Assembly: GCA_003427395.1 (NCBI GenBank)
Contig: BFEA01000353.1
Span: 1,469,704-1,501,578 of the forward strand
Source of the DNA: Chara braunii
Lineage: Eukaryota; Streptophyta; Charophyceae; Charales; Characeae
Length of the DNA: 31,875 nucleotides
Direction: 5' to 3'
The notes under the pieces were generated by a model that saw nothing but the letters and a program-made list of their open reading frames with translations, ran no database searches and was not told where the DNA came from. How positions within the stretch are numbered: position 1 is the first letter of the stretch; every line of letters starts with the position of its first letter. A program made the position numbers and the translations under genes. This document shows, one piece after another, positions 20,137-30,034 of this stretch.

Positions 20137-20492
20137 GGGCAACAGACTGCCAATAGAAGCAGAAACGTCGGCCATCCCACCTTCGTTGTCAGGACAGACC
20201 GATGTAAGTGCAACGCCGCATAACCGATGTTGTCCTCCCAAGAAAAGTTGCGTATAAATGTGTCGTCATTGCGTCTGCCCTTGAAGTGACTGCAGAGTAA
20301 GACGGCTCATGGATGGGCAACAGACTGCTAATAGAAGCAGAAACGTCCGGTGCGACACTGTCCCAGTTTCATTTTGAGCAGATATGGATGTAAGCGCAAC
20401 GCCTCATAATGGATGTTGTCCTCCCAAGACATGCCGGATATAAATAAGTGTCGTTATTGCTTCTATTCTGTAAATGACTGCAGAGAAGATGC
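20137..20492. repeat. 178-bp tandem duplication
   Basis: The block beginning gggcaacagactgc at 20137 recurs at 20315. Both copies share gatgtaagygcaacgcc, gatgttgtcctcccaagac/a, a tataaat word and tgactgcagag at their ends. The copies have diverged by many substitutions. Confidence 0.8.
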
Positions 20493-20565
20493 TCCTGATA
20501 CCAGAGAAGATGCTCCTGATACCAGAGAAGATGGTCCTGATACCAGAGAAGATGCTCCTCTTACC
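20482..20565. repeat. 21-bp minisatellite, four copies
   Basis: Four units of agagaagatgctcctgatacc, the third and fourth with one and two changes. On the plus strand this could encode Glu-Asp-Ala-Pro-Asp-Thr-Arg heptads, and a GTAAGT donor-like site follows at 20691, but no protein family is seen. Confidence 0.9.
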
Positions 20566-20699
20566 AGAGAATATCCATATCGGGACTGTTCAGGATTTGG
20601 GGCCTGGAGAGAGAGAGAGCTTTTGGCGCCCATCTCCAGACACAATACACAACACTGTCTGTGGAAAAATAATACATGGCATGCCCGATGGTAAGTGAC

Positions 20700-21110
20700 A
20701 GCCTTCTAGCTCGCGTAGCCAGCACGAAGGAAACAATTCGACCCACTTGAACTGAGCCACCCATCTTGTGCAAAGATGAAGATGATCCCGAACACTTTGT
20801 CCCATCGCGAATGTTGTCGTTTTCATCAGTGGTCGCCATGTTTTCCGAGAGAGGATCGCACCCAACTTTCAGTGATAGCCTGCAGAGAAGTCTAGATCGA
20901 AAACGGTCAAGAGAAAAAAGAAAATGCCAGAGCAGTGCAGTTTGATTGAGATTTGAATGAACATAACTAAATATTGGTGGGTAAAGAGGGAAAAATCGCT
21001 GTTTGGCACTCTCCGATGTCGATGAGCAAAAACCATACAAGACATGCGTTGTGCGCAAGTGAAGAATATCACCTTTCGTTCTCGGAACGAGTCAACAAAT
21101 CAATGTCAGA
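20700..21110. other. Stretch without recognised gene
   Basis: The minus strand is open over most of this interval and a 3' splice-like ttctctgcag lies at about 20880. The translation has no family features. Nothing firm is seen. Confidence 0.4.
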
Positions 21111-21120
21111 TGCGGTTAGG

Positions 21121-21498
21121 GCATACTCACACACGCGTGGCAAAACAGCAAAAATTGCAGCGTTTGCTACTCCTGGTTTGGCATTTCGCTGTGTTGCTCA
21201 GTCACACAGGGGTAGCAAATTGGAAAAGACAATGGCCCAGACGCCCTGCCATGTGCAAAATTGCCCACTTGTGCGGTCACACAGCAAAAGAAGTGGAGGG
21301 ATGCCTGCAATTCTCTGCTGTGAGGTCACAGATTCCGGGGGGGGGGGGGAGGAGGGGACATTGCCACCGCCGCTAGAGGNNNNNNNNNNNNNNNNNNNNN
21401 NNNNNNNNNNNNGGCGGGCGGGCAAAGTGTGACTGCAAAACTAAGGGCAAATTTAAAATTTTGCTGTTTCGCCGCAAAAGTCCCTAGTGTGAATAGGC
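21121..21498. mobile_element. Possible non-autonomous TIR transposon with N gap
   Basis: The left end (ctcacac...ggcaaaacagcaaaaatt, 21125-21155) resembles the reverse complement of the right end (aaattttgctgtttcgccgc...gtgtgaa, 21453-21493). Outside lie tagggc and taggcc, a possible 6-bp target duplication with one mismatch. The interior has a G run and a 32-N gap (21380-21411). No coding capacity. Assigning a superfamily is not possible. Confidence 0.3.
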
Positions 21499-21504
21499 CG
21501 TTAC

Positions 21505-22175
21505 AATGCACATTGGAAAAGCGGCAAAATAGCAACCAGGAGGAAGAAGAACACAGAGATTCTTCTCCAATCAGCAGCAGCAGCAAGGGTTTGCGGTACA
21601 CACGTGACAAATTCAACAGAGGAACAGAAATCAGAGCTGAGGTGCGGATGGCTGATGGAGGCGATCTTCTTCAGCCTGATTGCAAGCTTGCTTGCCAGGG
21701 ACAATGAAGATTGTTGCGATTCAGGATGAAAAAGATTGCTTTGCTCCATCATATTTTTGGGAGAATGAAACAAGTGCTCGGGGCCGCTAGACAATGTCCA
21801 ACAGAAGAGTTTATTGAAATAAAAAGCAAGAATCGAATTGAGAAAAGAGAAAAGATTCACGGTTGCACCCGGTTCTCAGCAGGGGATGCTCCCCACCAAT
21901 CGAAAGGAGCTATTGTTAATGGTAAAAAAAACAAAAAGGGAGAAAAAATGCAAGGACTCCAAGGAGTCCATCATGTCACCTTCAATTTTAAACGAGTACC
22001 AGCACACGTAACTACTGCTCGACAACACCCAACAGAAGCCTAATACCGTTGAATAAACATCGATGACTGAGAAGAGAACAGGCTTTCTCCCACTGCAGTA
22101 GAACTGCTCTGCACTAGATCGTCACAGCCGGCAGTGTAAGGAGTTTGCAGCTAGAAGCTGTTAGTATAGCTCCTT
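21505..22175. other. Stretch without recognised gene
   Basis: Short open frames occur on both strands but none shows a family signature. An AATAAA lies at about 22053. Confidence 0.4.
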
Positions 22176-22180
22176 TTTAG

Positions 22181-22498
22181 TGCAGTGGAACAGTCCCCGA
22201 GGACACAAGCTGTCAGGCTGTGTCAGTTATGCGAACAGAGGGGGTTGAAAAGTGCAGTGAGAATTCTTGTCAAAATATCTTGCTCAGCAGCTTCGGCTGC
22301 AGCCTACATTCTCTTGGGGTAGAGCCCGTCAACCTGACTTTTTTTAGAATGCAGTGGAAGGGTCCCCAAGGACACAAATTGTCAGTTATGCGAACAGAGG
22401 GGGTTGCTAAGTGCAGAGCGAATTCTGGTCAAAAATTCTTGCTCACCAGCTTCGGCTGCAGCCTACATTCCCTTGGGGTAGAGCCCGTCAACCTGACT
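22181..22498. repeat. Tandem duplication with conserved UUCG hairpin
   Basis: Two units (from 22181 and 22350; the first carries about 10 bp extra) share gcagtggaa, gtcagttatgcgaacagag, and cttggggtagagcccgtcaacc. Each has CAGC-TTCG-GCTG (22288-22299 and 22447-22458), a very stable UUCG tetraloop hairpin with the closing C-G. The copies differ at several sites while the hairpin is unchanged. Confidence 0.8.
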
Positions 22499-22519
22499 GC
22501 CGCCGTGGGAGAGGCATTT

Positions 22520-23400
22520 TAATCTGATCTGTCTGGGCAAGTACAGCAATTTCACACATCCATGTCTTTGGTACGAAACCACTGCACCACAAAGAGCGCA
22601 CAGGCACACTCCATCGAATCGCATCACCTTTTAAGTTTATCATTCTTCTCTGCCACTTAGTTAGCTAGACTCGGCTGCTTGGCGGCAATAGGGAAAATCA
22701 CGATATCGTTGGCAAAGGGCGAAGGGCCTTGAAGGGCCGCAGCTTGCAGCCTAGGGCTGCGCGAAGCATGCTTCTAGCTCTTGCACCGAGCATCCTAGAT
22801 GTGCTAACATTGCCTTCATAAAAATGGACAGCCCAAGTGGAAGATAGTGCCACCAGCGTGCATCTTGACCGAGAAGAAATAGCATGCCATTTGGTACAAC
22901 ACAGCAGAGAAATCCAAAACTGAACGCACCAGATGATCAACAGAGAACCAGATCTGCAAACAACGAGTCATGGGCGTTGCGGAACAGGCAGCCCGCTCGA
23001 TAAATCCGTAGGCATTTTTGTTGCGACCAGCACATCCATCTTACTTCACATTGCCTTGGAGCAATTGACTCGGCTTTTGATCTTGCACGAACCTATTCCA
23101 TAGGAGCATCCCGGTAGCCTCCGGATGCACGAACCGAGTGCATGGGCTGCTAGCCTCGGATGCAGTATTTCACTCTCTTGGGTTGAGCAAAGCACAGCAG
23201 GTTATGTCTGGGGTACATGCCAAACATGGAGTTTAAGTTAGTGTCCAGGGAAACTATGCCAAACCATAGATCCACTGCTTATTCCATGGACTAAACATCG
23301 TCCAGCCAAGCGTCGATCGTCGCTGGTACCAGTTTCATCCGAACCGCACCAGAAACAGGGCAAAAAACTGCTCTCTGATCTCAGTGATGCTGGTAGCCCC
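22520..23400. other. Stretch without recognised gene
   Basis: I see no gene, RNA or transposon end that I can support. Confidence 0.5.
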
Positions 23401-23407
23401 GCCCCCA

Positions 23408-23613
23408 TATGGCAAAGGAGGCGAAACCCAACTCAATCGAAAGACTATTCTCACTAAGTTAGCGCAGCAAAACCCCGCACAAACTGATGCAGCATCTTAG
23501 CCTCGCCACATTACCGCAAAGGAGGCAAAACCCAACTCAATCAAAAGTCTATTCTCACTAAGTTCGAGCACCAAGACCCCACACAAACTGATGCCGAGGG
23601 AGTCAATCTGCGA
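23408..23613. repeat. 104-bp tandem duplication
   Basis: gcaaaggaggcraaacccaa recurs at 23412 and 23516, followed in both copies by ctcaatc, ctattctcactaagtt and cacaaactgatgc. Confidence 0.85.
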
Positions 23614-23918
23614 CATCACAGGTGAAAATTGAACCAACTACCGGTAGTTGCCAGAACTTCACTACCGATATGCAGCATACACCGCCAACAACCAGTGCAA
23701 CATAGTTTCACCATATCACCAAATCTCCTCTAAACCATGTACAGTCCACAGCAGAACAGACTTTTCCCTTCCCCATGTCATATCACACATCCAGATCCTG
23801 ACTGGTGCAGAGCTCAGTCTCCGTCCTCTGGCCATAGATCTTCATCGATTCCACCATCATCAACCTCCATAGCAGACTTTTGGTCCCATGAAAAATCAGT
23901 TCCAGGTATCATCCCGCT

Positions 23919-24126
23919 CCTCTTGCCTTACCGTCTTGTTGATTCACCGGCTTGATGGAGTATATTTCCTTGCACTATATCTCACCAATCAATGGTCCAG
24001 AAGCTGTCTCTTATACACATCTAGATGTGTATAAGAGACAGCCTCTTGCCTTACCGTCTTGTTGATTCACCGGCTTGATGGAGTATATTTCCTTGCACTA
24101 TATCTCACCAATCAATGGTCCAGAAG
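23919..24126. other. Assembly artefact: 85-bp duplication around adapter
   Basis: Bases 23919-24003 and 24042-24126 are the same 85 bp, separated only by the 38-bp mate-pair adapter. This is what results when an untrimmed mate-pair read is built into a scaffold. The true genome probably has one copy here. Confidence 0.93.
24004..24041. other. Nextera (Tn5 mosaic-end) mate-pair junction adapter
   Basis: The sequence is the 19-nt Tn5 mosaic end ctgtctcttatacacatct followed directly by its reverse complement, a perfect 38-bp palindrome. It is identical to the Illumina Nextera mate-pair circularisation adapter. It is not genomic. Confidence 0.98.
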
Positions 24127-24320
24127 AGCTCATTTTGCTTTCTGACAGAGGGAATGGCTGGAGCTCCTANTGCTGTTGCGAGTTACCAGCTTGCTCCTCT
24201 TCCCTTACCGACTTGTGGATTCACCGGGTTGATGGAGTATATTTCCTTGCACTATATCTCACCAAACAATTGCCCAGCAGAGCTTATGTTGCTTTCTGAC
24301 AGACGGGATGGGGGAAGCTC
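24042..24320. repeat. Genuine 154-bp diverged tandem repeat
   Basis: The block from 24042 (cctcttgccttaccgtc) recurs from 24196 (cctcttcccttaccgac), with shared gatggagtatatttccttgc and gctttctgacagag/c. The copies differ at many sites, unlike the perfect artefact copy upstream. Confidence 0.8.
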
Positions 24321-26270
24321 CTGAAAGTGCTTCTCGTGCTGTTTGTGAGTCTGACTGGACCACTGCCCACTGAGACTGCCCTTCTCTAGAGGCTGCAGCT
24401 GCAGATTCTGAGCATGTTGAAGTTGCCATTGCCGCTCCTATCTACCCACCTCATTGATCCATACGCCGCTGACGAACATTTCCTAACCGTTACGACAGGC
24501 AATTGTGGAAGTCAAAGTGTTGCGACAATCTTTTCTCCTTCGACTTCTTCAAGCAGCTAGGACGCTGCTCAATTTGAGCAGCACCGGATATATCCAGTCA
24601 GCATTGCCAACAGAACGTCTAGAAGCCCCAGTACCATGATCATGATGCTGTTGAGGTATGGCGCAGGTCAACGATGCTGCTCTGTTGTTCAATCCTGGTT
24701 CAACCACGCTGTGCCGAGCAAACTGCTCCTCATTTCATAACTAGCGGGCAGAACGAACAACTCGACAGAGTCGACACTATAGCCCATTCTCGCACTACAA
24801 ATAGTACTTGCGACAAACGTGCTGGAGAGTCCCATTCTCCATTCTGGCACTCCCAATACCTTCGACAAGCCTGCTGGAGAGTCCCATTCTGGCACAACCC
24901 TGCTGGACAGTTCTTTGTTGTATTTTAAAAGGGCGATGGCTTTGAGATATTATAATTGAACTGCCCGCCCCCAGGTAACTCAGAATCATGTTATCTGGTC
25001 ATCCGATTGCATCTGGATTTGAACTTGGGTCCGTATTTGAGCCGTTCATGGGTGTACCGACTGAACCCTGATGGAGAGTTGCATTCTTCCAGTACAGGAC
25101 CTGAGTAGAGTCCCATTCTCACACCACAGGACGTAAGACAACCCTCCATGGCAGTCCCATTCTCGCACTACTGGTGATTTTGAACTCAAGGGAAACTGTG
25201 TTTGAGATGATGACCAGCAGCATTTTGTTAAACCACCAGTTCGCATGAGTCTAAGGTGACGAAGCTACCTTCCAAGGGTTGCGAGCTTGCGACTGCACTT
25301 CAAAGTGAGTGGCCTGCTGCTTTCGCTACCAGCCCAGGTCCGAACCGATATGCACTTGCAGGGTCTTGCCCTGTAGAGTAAACCAGCAGTACTCTGCTTC
25401 CGGTGAACTGGAGGTTTAAGGGTTCCGATATCCCATTACGGAGGTCGCCTCCTCATCTTGGCTGCCAATGTGTCAGTCATTGTATCTGAAAAGAGGAGAG
25501 ACAATGCCAGCCTCTGTTGCCTGTGGCACCCAGACACTTAGCTCCTGACTATGTTACCGGGAATGCAGGTACGGTAAAATTTCAGAGTCTGGCACCTTCC
25601 AACAGCTTGGAACCTGAAGCTCAAGCAGCTGAAAGCTCTAGCTGCAGAAGCCCATTCCCATTCCCATTCCCATTCCCATTCCCACTTGAACAGCCAAAGC
25701 TCTACCAGCAAAAAAACACAAATTGCCACCTAAGGCTTCAGCAGCAAGAGTCCCAGTGCCAGTGAAGCCCCAGCAGTAGCAGTTGTCCCCGCTGCCAGTC
25801 CCAACAGCAGAAATCCCAACGTCAGTCCCCGTACTCCAAATGATGCCGGTTCACAGCATTTGAAATTTCCATGGGTGAGATGCTAGGGAGACGGGGATGA
25901 TAACTATTTTCGTTTCATAGCTGTGATTCACCAACCTGTGGCCTGAGCATCACACTCTCCGCATCCTGAAGGTGTCCGTGATCCCCTCAATTCTTTAGGC
26001 TTTTCCTTGAACTGCATTGGATATTCGTAACGATGAAGCGTGGCAAGGCGTCTTCAGAGCAAACTCGTTTACGCCGGTATTTCTGATGCAGAGGAGAAAG
26101 AGGCAAATATTATATTCCCAGTTGAAACTGCCAAGCTTTCACCTACAGGGGCCATTCGTTGGACCGGATTGTGGAATCAGGCCCTGGATTAACACAACTT
26201 CGTTGATAACACCAGTATTTCTGACGCAATGGAGACAAGAGTCGACGATTCCGATTGTTGGTTAGTTAGA
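24320..26270. other. Long stretch without recognised gene
   Basis: The word agtcccattctcgcac and close variants recur at about 24782, 24828, 24876, 25108 and 25155 with irregular spacing. A (cccatt)n run lies at 25651-25684. The end nearest 26270 would be the 3' UTR of the histidine-kinase gene. Nothing else could be supported. Confidence 0.5.
25651..25684. repeat. (CCCATT)n microsatellite
   Basis: Five to six hexamer units. This is not a known telomere repeat of plants. Confidence 0.9.
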
Positions 26271-26274
26271 GCTG

Positions 26275-26577
26275 TCATGAAGTTTCTTTAGGTGACATTA
26301 CCTCTATGCGTCCTTCTACGATACCTTCGGACCAACTTCCAGAGTCGGAAGACCAAAAACCAGATCTAGACTGAGCGACCAGCCGTTTGATTGTCGACAC
26401 CAGCAACTTGTTGTCAATTGGCTTGGTAAGGTACGCATCCATTCCGACACTGATGCAACGCTCCTCATCGCTGGCCATTGCATGCGCTGTTAGAGCCACA
26501 ATTGGGAGGTGTTTTCCAGACAGCTTCTCGAGTTCTCGGATCTCCAGGGTCGCCGTGTACCCATCTTTTCTTGGCAT
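26275..26577 (-). CDS. Hybrid histidine kinase, terminal exon: receiver domain C-terminal half
   Basis: The exon begins at a clear 3' splice site (ttgcggttgttgcag|ATGCC) and encodes MPRKDGYTATLEIRELE, then PIVALTAHAM (conserved Thr), then GMDAYLTKPI (conserved Lys). About 34 further residues follow to the TGA at 26275. This is the beta3-alpha5 part of a response-regulator receiver of the kind found at the C-terminus of plant and algal hybrid histidine kinases. Such receivers accept phosphate from the kinase core and pass it to a phosphotransfer protein. The phospho-acceptor Asp is on the preceding exon (27968-28021). The ATG at the exon start is internal, not a start codon. Kinase-core exons are not found in the window. 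Confidence 0.88.
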   Translation of the reverse strand: MPRKDGYTATLEIRELEKLSGKHLPIVALTAHAMASDEERCISVGMDAYLTKPIDNKLLVSTIKRLVAQSRSGFWSSDSGSWSEGIVEGRIEVMSPKETS

Positions 26578-26589
26578 CTGCAACAACCG

Positions 26590-26960
26590 CAAATAAAATC
26601 ATCATCATCATCATAATTGTTATCCTCCATTATCATTATCATCTGCCAGTGTCAATACCCACCTGGCCCATGCGTCTGAATGTTACACTACTACACACAC
26701 ATGTGATCGTTGATAAACAAGTCACGAGATCGAATTCTCTGATGGAATCAGGTGAATAAGAACAATAGCGGTTGATCCCACAGAAAAAGGAAAAGCTCTC
26801 AATACCTTCTTCTTCTCCTTCTCCTTCTCCTTCTTTCTTCTTTCTTTTTCTTCTTTCTCTCTTCTTTCTTCTTTCATCTTCCTCTTCCTTCTCCTTCTCC
26901 TTCTCCTCCTCCTCTTCCTCCTCCTCCTCCTCCTCCTTCCTTCTTTTTCTTGACGCCAGG
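26590..26960. repeat. Simple-sequence tracts inside the kinase intron
   Basis: (atc)n at about 26598-26615 and a long CT-rich tract of ttc/tcc units at about 26800-26945. They lie in the intron between the two kinase exons. Minus-strand Glu/Lys-rich open frames here are repeat artefacts. Confidence 0.85.
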
Positions 26961-27706
26961 GATTGTGTGCAAACTGAGGGCCAGTAGGCCCTTATCGGAC
27001 CAGCTGTGGCCGCATTGGCCGGGCTAGTGCAGACCAAGGCCCTGCACCCCAACCAACAGGCAGAGGCCCAGGCAGTCCCTAATAACCCAGACCCTGGAAA
27101 GTCCGGAGTAATCTGCACTCTGGCCTCTGCCCCGACACATCACCCTCATCCTCCCCCAAACCCCTGGTTCCCCGTTTCCCTGTTTCCACATCGTGCAGCC
27201 CCCACCCGATCCATTTGTGTGCCCCCTCCCTCCTCTTTCCCACCCCATCATTGTCCGCTCCGCCCCACCACGTTTCTGCATCCATTTCCCTGCGCCTCTT
27301 CCACACATCCCGTTCCTCCCCACCCTCAATCCACATGTCCTCCTCCCCCCCCCCCAACCCCTCTCTTTCGATCACTTGTCCCCCATCTGGCCACATACAC
27401 GTGTTCGGGACGTGCCGTGAAATTGCAGGGAAGCAACATGCAAATGGGTCCAGACTCCAAAGCAGTAAAGCGGGTGAAATAGTGTGCGCATGGGAGGGGA
27501 GACAGGTGGGAGGGGCCATGTGCATTGGGTCGGGAAGGGGCGGGGCATATGGGGAGGGAAATCAGGGGGAAGGCAGGTGGGAGAGGGTGTGCAAAGTTAG
27601 AAGAGGCAAGTTGGGGGTGAGTGAATTGGGGAGGAGGGGCCGTTCGACCAAAAGCCTAACTTCTTTAGGAGAAGTCACAGGTTCACACCAAATCCCGTTT
27701 TTCCCA

Positions 27707-27794
27707 GGAGGTATGGACGAGTGGGTGAAGGCATTGGTTTGCTAAATCAACATACAACAACATTGTGTGGTGGGTTCAGATCCCATTTCCTCCG
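27707..27794 (+). tRNA. tRNA-Ser(GCU), plant-mitochondrial type, possibly a nuclear copy
   Basis: The 88 nt fold as a class II tRNA. The acceptor GGAGGTA pairs with TTCCTCC (6 of 7). The anticodon stem is TTGGT/ATCAA around loop TTGCTAA with anticodon GCT at 27741-27743. A 7-bp variable arm CATACAA/TTGTGTG and a T stem GTGGG/CCCAT follow. The sequence closely resembles land-plant mitochondrial trnS-GCU as I remember it. The T loop is TTCAGAT, with G replacing the conserved A58, and the D stem has a mismatch, so it may be a decayed nuclear insert of mitochondrial DNA. It lies in the kinase intron on the opposite strand. Confidence 0.7.
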
Positions 27795-27805
27795 TTCGTT
27801 CCATG

Positions 27806-27883
27806 GGGCGTGTAGTTCAAGTGGTAGAACACATGTTTTCTTTTCCAGGTGTGAAGCTATCAGTTCAAGTCTGATCGTCTCCA
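27806..27883 (+). pseudogene. tRNA-like sequence beside tRNA-Ser
   Basis: A perfect D stem (GTTC/GAAC with GGTA in the loop), a perfect T arm (ATCAG-TTCAAGT-CTGAT) and a mostly paired acceptor (GGGCGTG/CGTCTCC, one mismatch) are present. The anticodon region is 28 nt and does not form a standard arm, so no identity can be given. Only 11 bp separate it from tRNA-Ser, as in an organelle tRNA cluster. Confidence 0.45.
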
Positions 27884-27967
27884 AGCGACTTTCCCCCTGA
27901 GCCCACGTAATCCGTTGATACTGTTCTTTGCATGATTTCGTTTTCAACACACGCGATGACAACTCAC

Positions 27968-28021
27968 CTGGCAATCCATGAGTATGGCATCTATCTCTTG
28001 ACCCTTGCTCGATTGTGCTCC
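27968..28021 (-). CDS. Hybrid histidine kinase, penultimate exon with phospho-acceptor Asp
   Basis: A 54-nt exon is bounded by ttggttgcag| and |gtgagtt. It encodes 18 residues ending AILMDCQ, which reads directly into MPRKDG of the terminal exon. DxxMP is the receiver phosphorylation motif, with Asp in the codon three before the exon end (27974-27976). Both exons are phase 0, so the 1390-bp intron splits the domain exactly between Gln and Met. Earlier exons, carrying the start of the receiver and the kinase core, were not found upstream to 31875 and may lie outside the window. Confidence 0.85.
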
Positions 28022-28031
28022 CTGCAACCAA

Positions 28032-28300
28032 AATCCATAGTCATAGTTAGAACTTAGAATAGTCCCAGCAGGCAATAGCTTGTACTAACATTGGTAGCAT
28101 AGCATGACATAGCAGTACATGCTACATACCGTTGCATGAATAGATACTAGATAGCAAACTATGGTACATACCCATGTTACCAGAGTGGCCTGGGACCAAT
28201 TGCCTGGCCGGGACAAAAATGAATTAAAAATTAGAAATAAAATGGCATTTTCATATGCAGCATATCATGGGAATGGAATACCAACCTCATTTATAATGAA
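28032..28300. other. Probable intron sequence
   Basis: AT-rich, with no gene seen. It is probably intron of the minus-strand kinase gene. It contains tagcatagcatgacatagcag-like repeats at 28090-28125. Confidence 0.4.
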
Positions 28301-28372
28301 ATGGAGTTGGTAGAGCACGTGAGCGGCATTCAGGAGGCCGCCTTCCGCACGCCCTCCGTTCGATTCCCCGCA
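28301..28372 (+). pseudogene. tRNA-like remnant (A-box and B-box)
   Basis: agttggtagagcac resembles the end of a D arm (A box) and gttcgattcc (28358-28367) is a perfect B box about 50 bp later. The acceptor and anticodon arms are not recognisable, so this is a tRNA-derived fragment or SINE head, not a tRNA gene. Confidence 0.35.
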
Positions 28373-28656
28373 GCCCCTGCGGCGCGCTTCGCTTCGGGTT
28401 CACCAGCTGAGATAGTTGGCTTGCGCCCCCTAGTTCGTCTTGGTAGGGGCTTTGCCCTCGTCCATTCCATCCATTTCCAGGGGATAGACTCAACCCTAAG
28501 GGGATAGGCTCAGCCCAAGCTAGCAGACTTACCCCTTAGTGCACTTGGGTAGATAGGTAGATAGCGGGATCCTGCACTGGAGTGCTGCCATGCTAAATAT
28601 GTGGGCGGAGTACACAGGTAGCTAGGGTGAGGTGGGAAAATAAATATTGAGAGAAA

Positions 28657-28824
28657 GAAATACTAAAATAGCGTAGTGAATACAGCTGCCCCTCATACAT
28701 GAGGAGAAGACAACTTATTTTTTCCTCAAAAAGCAAAACAAAGAAAGAAATGGAATGCACATCGCACAGGTTCAAATGGCATGAAATACTAAAATAGCGT
28801 AGTGAATACCGCTGCCCCCCATGT
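28657..28824. repeat. Direct repeat gaaatactaaaatagcg..., period 126 bp
   Basis: About 38 bp (gaaatactaaaatagcgtag through gctgccc) occurs at 28657 and 28783 with few differences. The sequence between the copies is A-rich. Confidence 0.8.
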
Positions 28825-28859
28825 CTGTGCACTACCCACAAATGCCCATGAACCATGGC

Positions 28860-29400
28860 TACCGCGGACCTGGACAGCAGTCCAATCCACGGTGCCGGAC
28901 ACTGACAGCCTGAGCTGCGTCCGAAATTCTGGATCTGCCCTAAAAAAACAAAAAAAAAAAAAATTCGGTTTTTGAACTTATTTCAACTTATTTGCTTCTC
29001 GAATTTGGTTGCGAATTTCGATATGGCCCTCTCAGCCAAAAGTTGATTTTATTGGCTGCTGCACAACATATTCTTTCTTTTTCGTAAGTTTTTGAATTTT
29101 TTTGAAACATCAAACGCTCAAAATTTGCAAAATTTTCTTTTAATTGTAAAATAATAAAATACAGTGGTTTGAACTTGGAATTCTATCCAGACAGCTCCAA
29201 GCATCCAGACTCCAAACCTCAGACCACAGACCGTCAGGACCCCCGTCCGGCGGTCCAAATGGTAGCCATGCTGCAAAGCTATATTGTCGACCTTCTGGAT
29301 CGGGTATGGACCAGGGGATGCCCTGAAAAAGAAAGTAAAAAGTTTCATTTGGTTTCTCGAATTTGGTTGCAAAATTGCGAAGTATATTGTCCAACCTATA
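28860..29400. other. AT-rich non-coding stretch
   Basis: Poly-A at 28941-28963 and a repeated ctcgaatttggttgc word (28997 and 29356). No gene is recognised. Confidence 0.5.
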
Positions 29401-29417
29401 TGTTCTGCCTATCATGG

Positions 29418-29508
29418 AACATTGGAACTCAACATTGGAACTCAACATTGGAACTCAACATTGGAACTCAACATTGGAACTCAACATTGGAACTCAACAT
29501 TGGAACTC
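29418..29508. repeat. Perfect 13-bp minisatellite, seven copies
   Basis: Seven exact units of aacattggaactc. The lack of differences between units suggests recent expansion or active homogenisation. Confidence 0.97.
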
Positions 29509-29509
29509 A

Positions 29510-30030
29510 AAGTTTTGGGACTACTGGTTGTCACAACATAGTGCAAACTATGCGTACTCCTGCAAGTGCGAGGCCACAGCCCGCCCTGAGCATCCTGGGC
29601 CTCTCAGCAAGGATGGCCGCCCTAAGTGAAGGCGGCCCTGTAAAATTACATGAAGCCTATTTCATCCTTTTCCGCAAAGTGGGGCTCAGACAGTTATGCT
29701 GTGTCAGTTGGTTGAATGAACCCAGGCTGTGGGCAACAGTATCCAGTCAAGGGCTTCTAGGCCCTTCGTATGTTTTTGGGCACAGGCCCTGGGGCAGACA
29801 CGGGGCACAAACTGCACGCAGCACGCTTGGCAGTTGGACATGCGTAACCACCCAGGGCCCTGCGGAATACTCTGGCCTCAGGCACTTGGTGCAAGGAACC
29901 TGACTGTTCACAGCTTGCTGGAGTGTTCACAGTGCATGCATAAAATGTCATCACACAGATGAAGTAGCCTCACACAAAGCCAAGACGAGATGGAAAGAGA
30001 ACCAGATAGCGCAGCTCATATTTCAAAGTC
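29510..30030. other. Stretch without recognised gene
   Basis: An open plus-strand frame crosses this interval but is composition-driven and has no family features. Confidence 0.45.
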
Positions 30031-30034
30031 ACAT

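Noticed and set aside
20561-21058. Minus-strand 165-codon frame as a gene
   Set aside because: Despite a splice-like site there is no recognisable domain and another frame is equally open; evidence is too weak.
25651-25684. (CCCATT)n as possible interstitial telomere repeat
   Set aside because: It does not match plant TTTAGGG or other known telomere units and is very short.
26639-27118. Minus-strand 159-codon frame rich in Glu and Lys
   Set aside because: It is a translation of the CT-rich microsatellite inside the kinase intron.
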